From the NCBI RefSeq assembly GCF_021532275.1, contig NZ_JACBOT010000001.1:124001-188000 (forward strand): a DNA stretch of 64,000 nt. The letters are read 5' to 3'. Below, piece by piece: positions 1-7,886 of the stretch. The translations under genes and the position numbers were made by a program. The notes under the pieces were generated by a model. That model searched no databases and was not told where the DNA came from. It worked only from the letters and a program-made list of their open reading frames with translations. This DNA is from Brevibacterium sp. UCMA 11754. Lineage in GTDB: Bacteria; Actinomycetota; Actinomycetes; Actinomycetales; Brevibacteriaceae. Positions within the stretch are counted from its first letter, which is position 1; every line of letters starts with the position of its first letter.

Positions 1-119
1 TCGGGCGAGCGTTCCACTCAGTCCACGGTGTGAGCCCATCAGCGGTTCGGCGCGACGGTGGCCCCCTTCGCAGTCAATCAACCATCAGGTTCCGCCTGAC
101 GATCGAAGGGAGTTCTTCC

Positions 120-614
120 ATGGACACTCGAATCACCGACAAACCGGCATTCTCACTCATCGGCCACGCCAAGCGCGTGCCCCTCATCCACGAGGGAGAG
201 AACCCGCACATCCGCGAGCACATCGAATCTCTGCCTGCGGATGAGCACGCTCGCCTCAAATGCCTCAGCGACGCAGAGCCCACCGGACTGCTTCAGGTCA
301 CAGCCGATGTCGACCCGGACTACCGGGAAGGCACCGAGCTAACCTACCTGCACGGCGTCGCGGTCGGGACACCCGCTTCGGCACCTGAGGACCTCGACGT
401 CATCGACGTTGAGGCGGGAACTTGGGCGGTCTTCACCACTGCCGGCCGCTTTCCCGAAGCACTGCAGACGACCTGGTCGGCGACGGCAGCTGAGTGGTTT
501 CCGTCGAATCCGTGGCAGCTGCGGCCCGGGCCCTCGATCGTTGCGATCATCGACCGGGCAGCGGACTTCAGCACGGCCACCACCGAGCTCTGGCTGCCGA
601 TCGAACGCGCGTGA
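120..614 (+). CDS. GyrI-like / AraC effector-binding domain protein
   Basis: A 164-residue soluble protein that looks like a stand-alone small-molecule-binding domain of the GyrI/AraC effector-binding type. The pattern GVAVGT, then GTWAVFTTAGRF, then EWFPSNPWQLRPGPS is what I recognise for the second half of that fold. No helix-turn-helix segment is present, so it is probably a ligand-binding or sequestering protein, not a DNA-binding regulator. I chose the ATG at 120 because GAAGGGAG lies about 8 nt upstream; an in-frame ATG at 30 has no ribosome site and gives an unconserved-looking leader. It converges on the aminotransferase gene. The ligand is unknown and the family call is moderate. Confidence 0.7.
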   Translation: MDTRITDKPAFSLIGHAKRVPLIHEGENPHIREHIESLPADEHARLKCLSDAEPTGLLQVTADVDPDYREGTELTYLHGVAVGTPASAPEDLDVIDVEAGTWAVFTTAGRFPEALQTTWSATAAEWFPSNPWQLRPGPSIVAIIDRAADFSTATTELWLPIERA

Positions 615-623
615 CACGATGCT

Positions 624-647
624 TGTGCGTCCCTGCGGGGACGCACA
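624..647. terminator. Hairpin between convergent genes
   Basis: Perfect 10-bp stem TGTGCGTCCC / GGGACGCACA with loop TGCG, placed between the stop at 614 and the stop of the convergent aminotransferase at 702. There is no T-run, so it may act by structure alone in both directions. Its core resembles two further palindromes at 3322-3338 and 3424-3443. Confidence 0.6.
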
Positions 648-701
648 GGCGTCACCACTGCCCAGTCTCAGCAGCGTCCGCCGTCACCTCGTGCTTCTCG
701 C

Positions 702-1889
702 TCAGATGTGTTCGTTGAGGATCGCGCCCAACCGGGTCAGGGCATCGACCATCTCATCATCGGACTGGCCCGAGTAGCTGAACCGGGCATAGTTGCTGCG
801 TTGTTCGGTGGGGAAGAACGACCCGCCGGGCACGTAGGCGACTCGCGCTTCGGGCAGGGCATGCTCAGCCATGAATGCAGTCGTGTCGAAGCCTTCGGGG
901 AAGGTCACCCAGGTGAAGAGCCCGCCTTCGGGCCTGGTCACGGTCACCTCGGCGGGGAAATGGTCGGTCATCGTCGATACCATGAGGTCGCGCTTGGCGC
1001 GGTAGACCCCACGCATCGCTGAGATGTGGGCGTCGATGTCGAAGGTGTCGAGGAACCGTGTAACCGCTGTCATGTTCAACGTGCTCGACTGGGTGTCGGC
1101 GGCGAGCTTGAGCAGACCGAGCTTGTCGAGGATCTCCGGTGCCGCGCTCACCCAGCCCAGCCGCACTCCGGGGGCGAGGATCTTCGAGAAGCTGCCGAGG
1201 TGGATGACCCGATGCTCGGTGTCGAGTGAGGTCAGGGTCGGCTGCGCTTCGCCCTCGAAGCGCAGCTCACGGTAGGGCGAATCCTCAAGCACGAGAACGT
1301 CGTATTCGTTGGCCAGCTCGATGATGCGCTTCCGGCGTTCGAGGCTGAGGCTGACACCGGTCGGGTTCTGGAAGTCGGGGATGACGTAGATGAACTTGAT
1401 GTTCTCGGTCGTGGCCAGGGTCGTCTCAAGGGCGTCGACGTCCATACCCTCGGAGTCCATGTCAACGGCGGCGTACTCGGGCTGGCAGGAGTTGAAGGCG
1501 ATGAGAGCACCGAGGAAGGTCGGGTTCTCCGTGATGATGACATCGCCCGGGTTGATGAGCAGCTTCGCCACCAGGTCCAGGCCCTGCTGGGCGCCCTGGA
1601 GGATGAGAACATCATCAGCATCCGTCGCCGAACCCGCGCTCGACATGCGTTCGGCGATCTGCGCCCGCAATCCGGGCAGTCCCGCCGAGACGGTGTACTG
1701 CAGTGCGGTCGCACCCTCCTTGCTCAGGATCCCGGTGTAGATCTGCTGGAGTTCGGCCGCGGGGAAGAGTGCGGCATCCGGGTACCCGCCGCCGAAAGAG
1801 GTGATGGAAGGATCGTCACCGTATTTGAGCAGCTCACGGATGGCGGACGGCTGAACGCGAGCGATGCGATCGGCGAACTTCGATGACAC
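702..1889 (-). CDS. PLP-dependent aminotransferase, class I/II (LysN/AadR-like)
   Basis: A 395-residue fold-type I aminotransferase of the group annotated as 2-aminoadipate or aromatic amino acid transaminases, the catalytic half found in MocR regulators but here without a GntR DNA-binding domain. Visible landmarks are PDFQNPTG (171-178), the EDSPYREL segment (from 202) and the Schiff-base lysine in SFSKILAPGVR (Lys236). The full length fits a complete cytoplasmic PLP enzyme. It starts with GTG preceded by AGGAGAAACA. The substrate cannot be assigned from sequence; broad-specificity transamination of branched, aromatic or aminoadipate substrates is typical of the family. It stands alone, convergent with the upstream gene. 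Confidence 0.85.
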   Translation of the reverse strand: MSSKFADRIARVQPSAIRELLKYGDDPSITSFGGGYPDAALFPAAELQQIYTGILSKEGATALQYTVSAGLPGLRAQIAERMSSAGSATDADDVLILQGAQQGLDLVAKLLINPGDVIITENPTFLGALIAFNSCQPEYAAVDMDSEGMDVDALETTLATTENIKFIYVIPDFQNPTGVSLSLERRKRIIELANEYDVLVLEDSPYRELRFEGEAQPTLTSLDTEHRVIHLGSFSKILAPGVRLGWVSAAPEILDKLGLLKLAADTQSSTLNMTAVTRFLDTFDIDAHISAMRGVYRAKRDLMVSTMTDHFPAEVTVTRPEGGLFTWVTFPEGFDTTAFMAEHALPEARVAYVPGGSFFPTEQRSNYARFSYSGQSDDEMVDALTRLGAILNEHI

Positions 1890-2076
1890 TGTTTCTCCTT
1901 TGAATACTCAGCTATGAGCACTGGCGACATGCGGGTGCTGACGGTACGGACACCACCGGTGATCCGCTGAGCATACAGCCGAATCATGGTGCTCGGGTGT
2001 GGTGTCCGTGGAGCACTTCACAGCGCTCAGATCATAGTTCGGTGCGTTCGCGCGGGGACGTTTCTGCTCGCCGACT

Positions 2077-3315
2077 TCACTGTGTCGGCGTTTGCTGCCA
2101 CGCATCTGCATCGTTGTCGTAGACCCACTCGACCACCTCGGTGACAGTATCGACCACGTCATTCAGCCAGAACGTCATATCCGGGTGCCAGCCCGCCATG
2201 AGGCTCGCGGTGCGCTCATCGGTGTTCCCGATCGTGGGCAGGGTCGGTGAAGCTTCCACGAGACTGTGATCTCCGACTTCTACGACGGAGCCTGCGGTGC
2301 GCAGGTACCCGGCCAAACTCACGTGCACCCCATCGAAGTCCTCGGCCACTCGTGACCAGTCGGGGATCACCCACCGGCCTTTGCGCCCGGTCGTCTCGAA
2401 CCAGACATAACGGCGTTGAGCAGTGACGTCGAGCGGAAAGCGCCGACACAGCTGCGCCCAGTCCTCGGGCCAGCGGATCTCAGCGATGCGGGCCTCCGGG
2501 CGCAGGCGCAGGCGGCAGGCCCGCGCGCGTTCGAGCCCGAAATCGTCTTCGACCAGTTCGACCCCGATCAGGGTCTGGCCCGGCCAGGTTGATGTTGAGG
2601 TCCAGAGCCCATCGGGCGGGGTCGACCACCATTCGCCGCTGAGCTCGTCATTGGGGTCATTGGCCAAGTTGTGACGGTACTGGGTTTCCGTGGTGAGGAC
2701 GTGGCCGAGCCACTCATCAAGGCCCCATGGCAGTTTGACTCCGTCCCCGTCCGCAGGTGAGAAGAGATCGGCGAGCGAGATCGCGGGCCGGCTCTCTGCT
2801 TGGTTGATCGGGCCTGTCGGGTGCGTGAACATCGCTGGCAGGCCGCCGCGATGTTCCTCATCGTCCCAGGCCAGAGCCCATTGGTTCTCCGTGTCGAGGG
2901 GCCGGGACCACGCGTCGAGCAGACCGGTGCCGATGAGCACCTCTGCGAAGGGTCGCAGGGCCTCACGCATCTTGGGTTCAGCGGCGATATGATCAGCGCC
3001 GTGCGGAGGCTGCCAGTACACGGCACCTCCGATCACTTCAGCCATGGCGTGCTCGAGCTCGGCCTGGTTCGGGTTCGAGGGTGTGACGAATCGCAGCTTC
3101 TCGGCGACGCCGCCGGCCGTCACAGCGCCGGATTGCGGTTCCGAGTCACCCTCGCCGGGGTACATCGCCACCGCGGCCCCCTTCGCCTCGTCGGCAAGAT
3201 CGCCGGCCATGAAGACAGCACTGCGGAACTCGTCCAAGGCACGCGCCGACGCTGTGAGGGCCTGGCCTTCGCCATCGAATTCGTCCTCACGCCCGCTCAA
3301 GGCCAGTCGGAACAC
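2077..3315 (-). CDS. Conserved protein of unknown function, apparently frameshifted at its N-terminus
   Basis: I do not recognise the family. The uninterrupted frame gives about 412 residues, soluble, acidic and tryptophan-rich (SGEWWSTPPDGLW, GWHPDMTFWLND), with no signal peptide or membrane helix. The only start in this frame is a GTG at 3315 with no ribosome site. The adjacent frame from ATG 3377 reads MSHDRPLTAEDLLASPR, a convincing actinobacterial N-terminus, and would run into this protein if one G were restored on the coding strand at the palindrome 3322-3338, giving SPRGRSLVFRLAL and about 433 residues. The gene is therefore either frameshifted or carries a sequencing error. Its neighbour upstream is the EamA transporter on the same strand. 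Confidence 0.6.
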   Translation of the reverse strand: MFRLALSGREDEFDGEGQALTASARALDEFRSAVFMAGDLADEAKGAAVAMYPGEGDSEPQSGAVTAGGVAEKLRFVTPSNPNQAELEHAMAEVIGGAVYWQPPHGADHIAAEPKMREALRPFAEVLIGTGLLDAWSRPLDTENQWALAWDDEEHRGGLPAMFTHPTGPINQAESRPAISLADLFSPADGDGVKLPWGLDEWLGHVLTTETQYRHNLANDPNDELSGEWWSTPPDGLWTSTSTWPGQTLIGVELVEDDFGLERARACRLRLRPEARIAEIRWPEDWAQLCRRFPLDVTAQRRYVWFETTGRKGRWVIPDWSRVAEDFDGVHVSLAGYLRTAGSVVEVGDHSLVEASPTLPTIGNTDERTASLMAGWHPDMTFWLNDVVDTVTEVVEWVYDNDADAWQQTPTQ

Positions 3316-3377
3316 GAGCGAGCGTCCCGCGGGGACGCCAAGAGATCCTCAGCAGTGAGCGGGCGGTCATGCGACAT
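3297..3377 (-). other. Out-of-frame N-terminal segment of the 2077-3315 gene
   Basis: Reading from ATG 3377 gives MSHDRPLTAEDLLASPRDAR and then a premature TGA at 3297-3299, in the frame next to the main coding frame. The first 17 residues look like a genuine start and the rest does not. A single missing base at 3322-3338 would join the two parts. A further in-frame ATG is at 3383; neither has a clear Shine-Dalgarno sequence. Confidence 0.55.
3322..3338. repeat. Imperfect palindrome GCGTCCC-GCGGGGACGC at the frameshift point
   Basis: The 17 bases become a perfect 18-bp palindrome if one C is added to the CCC run on the plus strand. The same addition restores the reading frame of the overlapping gene. 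Confidence 0.6.
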
Positions 3378-3419
3378 AGTCATGGGCACAACACTAGTTC
3401 GGTGTCAGGGACCGCGCCG

Positions 3420-4364
3420 TCAGGACGTCCCCGCGGGGACGTCGGCCACGTCTTCGACGTCTGTGGGCACCACCTCGGCGAGGATCTTCGGCCCCTTCGC
3501 AGCGCGCATGCCTGCTCCGAGGACGCCGATGATGACGAGGACGGCTCCGCACATCTCCGCCACAGACACCGTCTCGCCGAGCACGAACCAAGCGGCACTC
3601 ATACCGACGATGGGAACGAGCATCGAGAACGGTGCGACGACTCCAGCGGGGTTGCGCGACATCAGCCACGACCAGATGCCGGAGCCGAGGATGGTGGCGA
3701 TGACAACGGTGTAGGCGAGCCCGGCGAGGCCCAGCCATCCGGTGGGAGTCACGAGCGTCGTCAGCGACTGCCCGATGGTGGCTGGCCCCTCGACGACCAA
3801 CGCAAGAAGGAGCATCGGCACGGGCGGAACCACCGACATCCACATCGTGAACTTCACCGGCTCGACCGAGTGCGCCTGACGGTTGCAGATGTTGCCGATC
3901 GCCCACCCCAGCCCGCCGGCCAGTGTGAGCAGGAACGGCAGGAAGCTCGCGCTCGAGTCCAGTCTCTGCCAGCCCACGACGCCGAGCCCGGCCATGGCCA
4001 CGATGAGGAACGCCATCTGCGATCCGCGGACCCGCTCTCGCAGGAACGTCATTCCCAGCAGCACCGTGAACGGCCCCGAAGCCTGGAGCACGAGGGAGGC
4101 CAGACCCGCAGGCATCCCCGCCGCCATCGCCCAGTAGAGGAACAGGAACTGGAGGAGCCCGAAGCCGAGTCCGTAGCCCACGATCCAGCGGAACTTCACG
4201 TCCGGTTTCGGGATGAACAGCAGCGCCGGAATGGCCAGCACGGCGAAACGCAGGGCGACGAGGAAGAAGGGTGGGAACTGTTCGAGCGAGAAATCGATCG
4301 CCAGAAAGTTCAGCCCCCACATCACGGCCACCGAGGCGGCGAGCAAACAGTGTTTGAATGACAT
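3420..4364 (-). CDS. EamA/DMT-family transporter
   Basis: A 314-residue inner-membrane protein with about ten hydrophobic helices arranged as two EamA repeats. Typical landmarks are the N-terminal VMWGLNFLAIDFSL, LQASGPFTVLLG at the end of repeat one, and MLVPIVGMSAAWFVLGE in repeat two. Such proteins usually export amino acids or other metabolites. I start it at ATG 4364 (MSFKHCLL), since the longer version from 4397 adds an unconserved-looking leader; neither has a strong ribosome site. It is divergent from a LysR regulator with 90 bp between the starts, which suggests regulator-exporter coupling in the LysE/LysG manner. Its last codons lie in the perfect palindrome 3424-3443. Confidence 0.85.
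   Translation of the reverse strand: MSFKHCLLAASVAVMWGLNFLAIDFSLEQFPPFFLVALRFAVLAIPALLFIPKPDVKFRWIVGYGLGFGLLQFLFLYWAMAAGMPAGLASLVLQASGPFTVLLGMTFLRERVRGSQMAFLIVAMAGLGVVGWQRLDSSASFLPFLLTLAGGLGWAIGNICNRQAHSVEPVKFTMWMSVVPPVPMLLLALVVEGPATIGQSLTTLVTPTGWLGLAGLAYTVVIATILGSGIWSWLMSRNPAGVVAPFSMLVPIVGMSAAWFVLGETVSVAEMCGAVLVIIGVLGAGMRAAKGPKILAEVVPTDVEDVADVPAGTS
3424..3443. repeat. 20-bp perfect palindrome at the 3' end of the EamA gene
   Basis: GACGTCCCC / GGGGACGTC around a central GC, overlapping the last codons of the EamA gene. It could serve as its terminator hairpin. It shares the CGTCCCCGCGGGGACG core with the elements at 3322 and 628. Confidence 0.6.
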
Positions 4365-4397
4365 GACTTCATTCTCGAGTCGCCAGACAGTTAACAC

Positions 4398-4454
4398 AAT
4401 CGAAATGTTCTACATACACCTTGTAGCTGGGCTTCACTCTTGTAGCATTGGCAC
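4398..4454. promoter_or_regulatory. Divergent LysR/EamA control region
   Basis: The short region between the two divergent starts contains the interrupted inverted repeat CTACA-N7-TGTAG (4410-4426), the size and form of a LysR-type binding site. A second TGTAG lies at 4441-4445. Binding by the adjacent LysR protein is an inference from layout. Confidence 0.5.
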
Positions 4455-5342
4455 ATGGACCCCAGGCATCTTGAGCTGCTGCGCCGGCTCGACGAACTCG
4501 GCAGCGTGACCGCCGTGGCCAGGGCGACGTATCGCACACCTTCGGCGATATCGCAGCAACTCAAACAGGCCACACGGGAACTCGGACACACCCTCGTCGA
4601 CCCCGAGGGCCGCGGACTGAAGCTGACCAGCGCGGGCAGACTGCTGGCGGCAGGTGGCAAGGACGTGGCCTCAGCAATCTCCCGCGTGCAGGCCGACTGG
4701 GAGGACTACCTCGGCGATCCCTCCGGTGAAGTTCGGATTGCCGGGCTGCCCAGCGCTCTGGCCTACCTTGTGCCTTCTGCATTGCGACAGCTGCGGGAGA
4801 CGAGCCCGAGGATCACCCTGCGCACCGTCGATGTGGATCTGGCCGAGCACGAGTTCGCGGGTCTGACCTCCGACGTCGACATCGTCATCGCCCACAGCCT
4901 GATCTCCGAACGTCCGGCCGGGACCGAAGGGCTGAGCATCGAGTGCCTTGCGACCGAACCCATCGACGTCGCGGTCGCGAACGCCCATCCCCTGGCTAGC
5001 CGGGACCAGCTGAGACCTAAGGACCTCGTCGACGCTCAGTGGATCGGCGTTCCCCACGGATTCCCATTCGCCACTATCTTGTCGTCGATCGAACACGTCA
5101 CAGGACGTGAGCTCGAGGTCACCCAGCGCATCCGGGACAACCGACTCATCGAGGCGATCGTGGCCTCGAGCGACCAGGTCGCCCTGCTGCCGCGATTCAC
5201 GACCCCGAAAGACGCCGGGCTCACGCTCCTCCCGCTGACAGGGATCGCAACCACACGTTGGGTCGTGGCGGTCATGGCTCCCGATACGGCCGAGCGCGCA
5301 GCCGTCAAACGTGTACTGGACGCCCTGCGCCGGGACGCTTAG
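4455..5342 (+). CDS. LysR-family transcriptional regulator
   Basis: A 295-residue LysR-type regulator of normal length. Residues 1-60 form the winged helix-turn-helix (LRRLDELGSVTAVARATYRT then PSAISQQLKQ), followed by the linker helix and a periplasmic-binding-protein-like effector domain from about residue 90. It is transcribed divergently from the EamA transporter, so regulation of that exporter by a small molecule, often an amino acid, is the natural reading. The ATG at 4455 is the obvious start because it keeps the conserved N-terminal HTH intact. Confidence 0.9.
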   Translation: MDPRHLELLRRLDELGSVTAVARATYRTPSAISQQLKQATRELGHTLVDPEGRGLKLTSAGRLLAAGGKDVASAISRVQADWEDYLGDPSGEVRIAGLPSALAYLVPSALRQLRETSPRITLRTVDVDLAEHEFAGLTSDVDIVIAHSLISERPAGTEGLSIECLATEPIDVAVANAHPLASRDQLRPKDLVDAQWIGVPHGFPFATILSSIEHVTGRELEVTQRIRDNRLIEAIVASSDQVALLPRFTTPKDAGLTLLPLTGIATTRWVVAVMAPDTAERAAVKRVLDALRRDA

Positions 5343-5373
5343 CGGCCGGGGCCCTCAGCAAGTGGCGAGAGGC

Positions 5374-6237
5374 TCAAGCAGTCGCGGCGAACCGCTTCGG
5401 GATCAGCTTCTCCAGGGGCAGGAACGCCGCCCAGCAGATGACCGTCGGCAGGAAGTGGATGCCCAGGGCGATGTAGGTCATAAGGTGGAAGAGCATGAAG
5501 AAAATGACGGCACCATAGAGCCATCTGCCCTTGAGGAACAGCACGATCGGTGAGAGGAACTCGAACACCAGAGTCGCCCACTGTCCGGCGATGAGCAGGC
5601 CCGGCATCTCGAGGAACGGCTTCGACCATTCGGCCCCGCGGCGCATCAGGGCCCAGATGATCACGGCTCCGTTGGCCCAGTGGGTGATGTTTCCTGAGGC
5701 GATCCACTTCATCACCACCGAATAGAAGTAGGTGAGGACGACGGAGATCTGCACGACTCGCAGCGCCCATCCTGCCTTCGCCGAGGTGGTCCCGACCTCC
5801 CTGAACCGTGCGACTCCGACAGTCGGCAGCACCACGACGGCGATGACGAGCGCCATGTGATCGTGGGCGACATAGCCATAGCCCTGGGTATAGAACATCC
5901 ACAGCCCGAAGGTGATCGCGACAATCCAGCCGCTGATTCGCTGGAGGACGCCGGCGGCAGCCATGAGAGCGAAGACGATGATCGCGGCGAGCAGGATCTG
6001 CGCACCGAGGACGCTGACCGGTGGGATGTGGAGGAATCTGGCCAGCCACAGCGGTTTGTAGAGGTCGGGAGTCCAGCCGTGCGGGATGACGTCGGCGGAG
6101 ATCGTGAGCACGTCGATGATGACGAAGATGTAGACGATGACGCGGAAGACTGCGACGCGGGCCAGAGAGATCTGGGGCGTGAACCAGGCGATGATCTGAT
6201 TGCCGACCTTCGCCTCGGCGGTGGTGGAATTGCTCAC
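5374..6237 (-). CDS. HTTM-domain multispanning membrane protein
   Basis: A 287-residue protein with several long hydrophobic segments that I place in the HTTM family (horizontally transferred transmembrane domain), related to vitamin K-dependent gamma-carboxylases. Landmarks are ISLARVAVFRVIVYIF near the N-terminus, the charged HDHMALV motif in a loop, YFYSVVMKWIASG, and a C-terminal FHLMTYIALGIHFLP. Bacterial HTTM proteins have no settled function. Its ATG overlaps the stop of the upstream gene by ATGA, so the two are translationally coupled. Length is at the short end of the family and the soluble C-terminal lobe of full gamma-carboxylases is absent. Confidence 0.8.
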   Translation of the reverse strand: MSNSTTAEAKVGNQIIAWFTPQISLARVAVFRVIVYIFVIIDVLTISADVIPHGWTPDLYKPLWLARFLHIPPVSVLGAQILLAAIIVFALMAAAGVLQRISGWIVAITFGLWMFYTQGYGYVAHDHMALVIAVVVLPTVGVARFREVGTTSAKAGWALRVVQISVVLTYFYSVVMKWIASGNITHWANGAVIIWALMRRGAEWSKPFLEMPGLLIAGQWATLVFEFLSPIVLFLKGRWLYGAVIFFMLFHLMTYIALGIHFLPTVICWAAFLPLEKLIPKRFAATA

Positions 6238-6803
6238 TGCACCTCCCAGGTCGCTAGGATCTTGTGTTCGGGTTCGCCGACGCTGCGGCCGTTCTCCAAC
6301 TGGGTCACGGTGCGGCAGAGGATCATCTGCTCCGGTTTCGGCTCGTCCGGATGGAGGCGCTCAAAGGAGTCGGCCATGGTCTGCAGAAGTTCCGGGTTGG
6401 CGATGACCCGATCGAGCTGGGATTCGATGTCCCCGCGTTCGATCCCGACGGTGTCCGTGTTGAAGCCGAGTCGGCGTGGTTCGTCCTCACCGGGGAACTG
6501 CGCTTCGATGCACGTCGCGTTCACCGTGCCGTTGAGGTCCTTGGCGGTCGCGTACTGAGTGAGTGACCCGAGCGGGAAGAAGTCGTTGGTGTTGAGGAAC
6601 TGTCCGCAGGTGAGAATGACGAGGGCCATGGCGGTTGCTCCGAGACGCCATACGATCGACCACGTCGTCATCGGCTTCGGCTTCGCGGCAGTCGCAGTCG
6701 CAGACTCGGCGGCGGTCGTTGGTTCGTCGGCGGTCGTTGACTCCTCAGCGGACCCCGACGGCGGTTTCCTGTTCGTCACAAGTCGACGCTTCTTCTCATC
6801 CAT
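6234..6803 (-). CDS. Single-pass membrane protein coupled to the HTTM gene
   Basis: A 189-residue protein of unknown function. Residues 1-45 are a Thr/Ala/Glu-rich cytoplasmic stretch, residues about 50-70 a membrane helix (RLGATAMALVILTCGQFL), and the rest an extracytoplasmic domain with two cysteines (NATCIEAQF and MILCRTV) that could form a disulfide. The product is coupled to the HTTM protein by an ATGA overlap, so the pair probably forms a complex. The promoter begins at the edge of the 64-bp palindrome just upstream. I know of no functional assignment. Confidence 0.75.
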   Translation of the reverse strand: MDEKKRRLVTNRKPPSGSAEESTTADEPTTAAESATATAAKPKPMTTWSIVWRLGATAMALVILTCGQFLNTNDFFPLGSLTQYATAKDLNGTVNATCIEAQFPGEDEPRRLGFNTDTVGIERGDIESQLDRVIANPELLQTMADSFERLHPDEPKPEQMILCRTVTQLENGRSVGEPEHKILATWEVQ

Positions 6804-6843
6804 GCGCTGTGTGGTTCATTCTCTCGACGCCGCGGGTACGCAG

Positions 6844-6874
6844 ACTATAGTAGCCGCCACCCCGCCTTCCCCAA
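6844..6874 (-). promoter_or_regulatory. Predicted promoter of the HTTM two-gene unit
   Basis: Read on the minus strand: TTGGGG (6874-6869), 16-bp spacer, TACTAT (6852-6847), with an overlapping TATAGT at 6849-6844. The -35 box is formed partly by the outer TTGG of the palindrome, so the palindrome contributes to the promoter. Confidence 0.45.
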
Positions 6875-6934
6875 CTACCTGGCGGCGGCCCAGATACCTC
6901 GCGCGAGGTATCTGGGCCGCCGCCAGGTAGTTGG
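6871..6934. repeat. 64-bp perfect palindrome
   Basis: Two 32-base arms (6871-6902 and 6903-6934) are exact reverse complements with no spacer; the arm begins CCAACTACCTGGCGG and the centre is CTCGC/GCGAG. It lies between two minus-strand genes: 9 bp after the stop of the upstream gene at 6943 and before the HTTM promoter. It can form a very stable RNA hairpin or DNA cruciform. A dispersed REP-like element or strong terminator are both possible. Confidence 0.9.
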
Positions 6935-6942
6935 AGGGTGGG

Positions 6943-7758
6943 TCAGGAGCTGCGCGCGTAGAGATTGAGCTGTTCCCACATCGCCGCGTACTTCTGGAAG
7001 GATGCGACAGCGGTTTCAGGATCGTCGTTGCTCAGCGCGGTCACCCACGAATCGACGAGCTCCGGTGCCTCGTTGGGCCAGAGCACATCGCTCATCCCGC
7101 CCAGGTCGAGTTCGAGCACGGAGTTCATGTCGAAGCCGTCGACCCACTGCGCCAGAATCGATGTCTGCTCGACCATGTCGACGACCTTGGACTTATCGGC
7201 CACGGTCTCCGCTGCCCATTCCATCCTCGCCGAGGCTGCCAGAATGTCCGTACGGATGAGCACTCTCAGCCCGGCATCGGTTTCATTCGTGATGATCTGG
7301 TCTTCGCTCAGCGAGAAGAACAGCCACCATGACGGCGGCACATCCCACGCCGCGACGCGTGTGAAGACGCGAGTATCCTTTGTGTCCTGGAGCCACTCGG
7401 CGCGACGACTGGCCGCACGCCTGCGCGTCGACTTCGGAGCGATGATGTCCAGCGTCGCCTTCGAGGTGTGCTCACTCAATGCCTCGAGTGCCTCCCACCC
7501 GCGAATGTCCTCCTGGGCGGGGCAGTACCGATCCACGCCGTCCGAAGTCTGAGACGCCGGGAGGAAGATCGGAGTGTTGCGAAAGGACTCGGCCACAGGG
7601 CTCGGCGGCAGTGAGATCAAGCGCTGATCCGCGTCTTCGGAGATCTGCTCCTCAACACGAGAACGGTTGTCTTCCACCTGCTCGTCTTGCAATACGGAAT
7701 GAACCACGGTGGGCTCGAAGATCCGCAGAGAGACAACATAATCGCGACTGTAGGACAT
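6943..7758 (-). CDS. Conserved hypothetical protein
   Basis: A 271-residue soluble protein that I do not recognise. It has no signal peptide or membrane helix. Notable segments are a basic patch STRRRAASRRAEW near residue 110-122 and an aromatic VPPSWWLFFSLS strand near 140. The start ATG at 7758 is preceded by TAGGGT exactly 6 nt upstream and by no Shine-Dalgarno sequence, so the mRNA is probably leaderless. The 64-bp palindrome follows the stop by 9 bp and probably ends transcription. It is divergent from the DUF3073 gene. Confidence 0.65.
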   Translation of the reverse strand: MSYSRDYVVSLRIFEPTVVHSVLQDEQVEDNRSRVEEQISEDADQRLISLPPSPVAESFRNTPIFLPASQTSDGVDRYCPAQEDIRGWEALEALSEHTSKATLDIIAPKSTRRRAASRRAEWLQDTKDTRVFTRVAAWDVPPSWWLFFSLSEDQIITNETDAGLRVLIRTDILAASARMEWAAETVADKSKVVDMVEQTSILAQWVDGFDMNSVLELDLGGMSDVLWPNEAPELVDSWVTALSNDDPETAVASFQKYAAMWEQLNLYARSS

Positions 7759-7886
7759 GGGTTCACCCTATCCAAGGTCGGGCTTCAAAATGGAACTTCC
7801 CACTACGAACAGGTAGGATTTAAGCGCATAGCAGAGATCTAGTCCGGGGCGCTTCGCCCCAAATGACGACGGAGGGGGTCACGCCA

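Noticed and set aside
3369..4361. 330-codon plus-strand frame opposite the EamA transporter
   Set aside because: Extremely His/Arg/Glu-rich translation with no domain; the minus strand has a clear ten-helix transporter.
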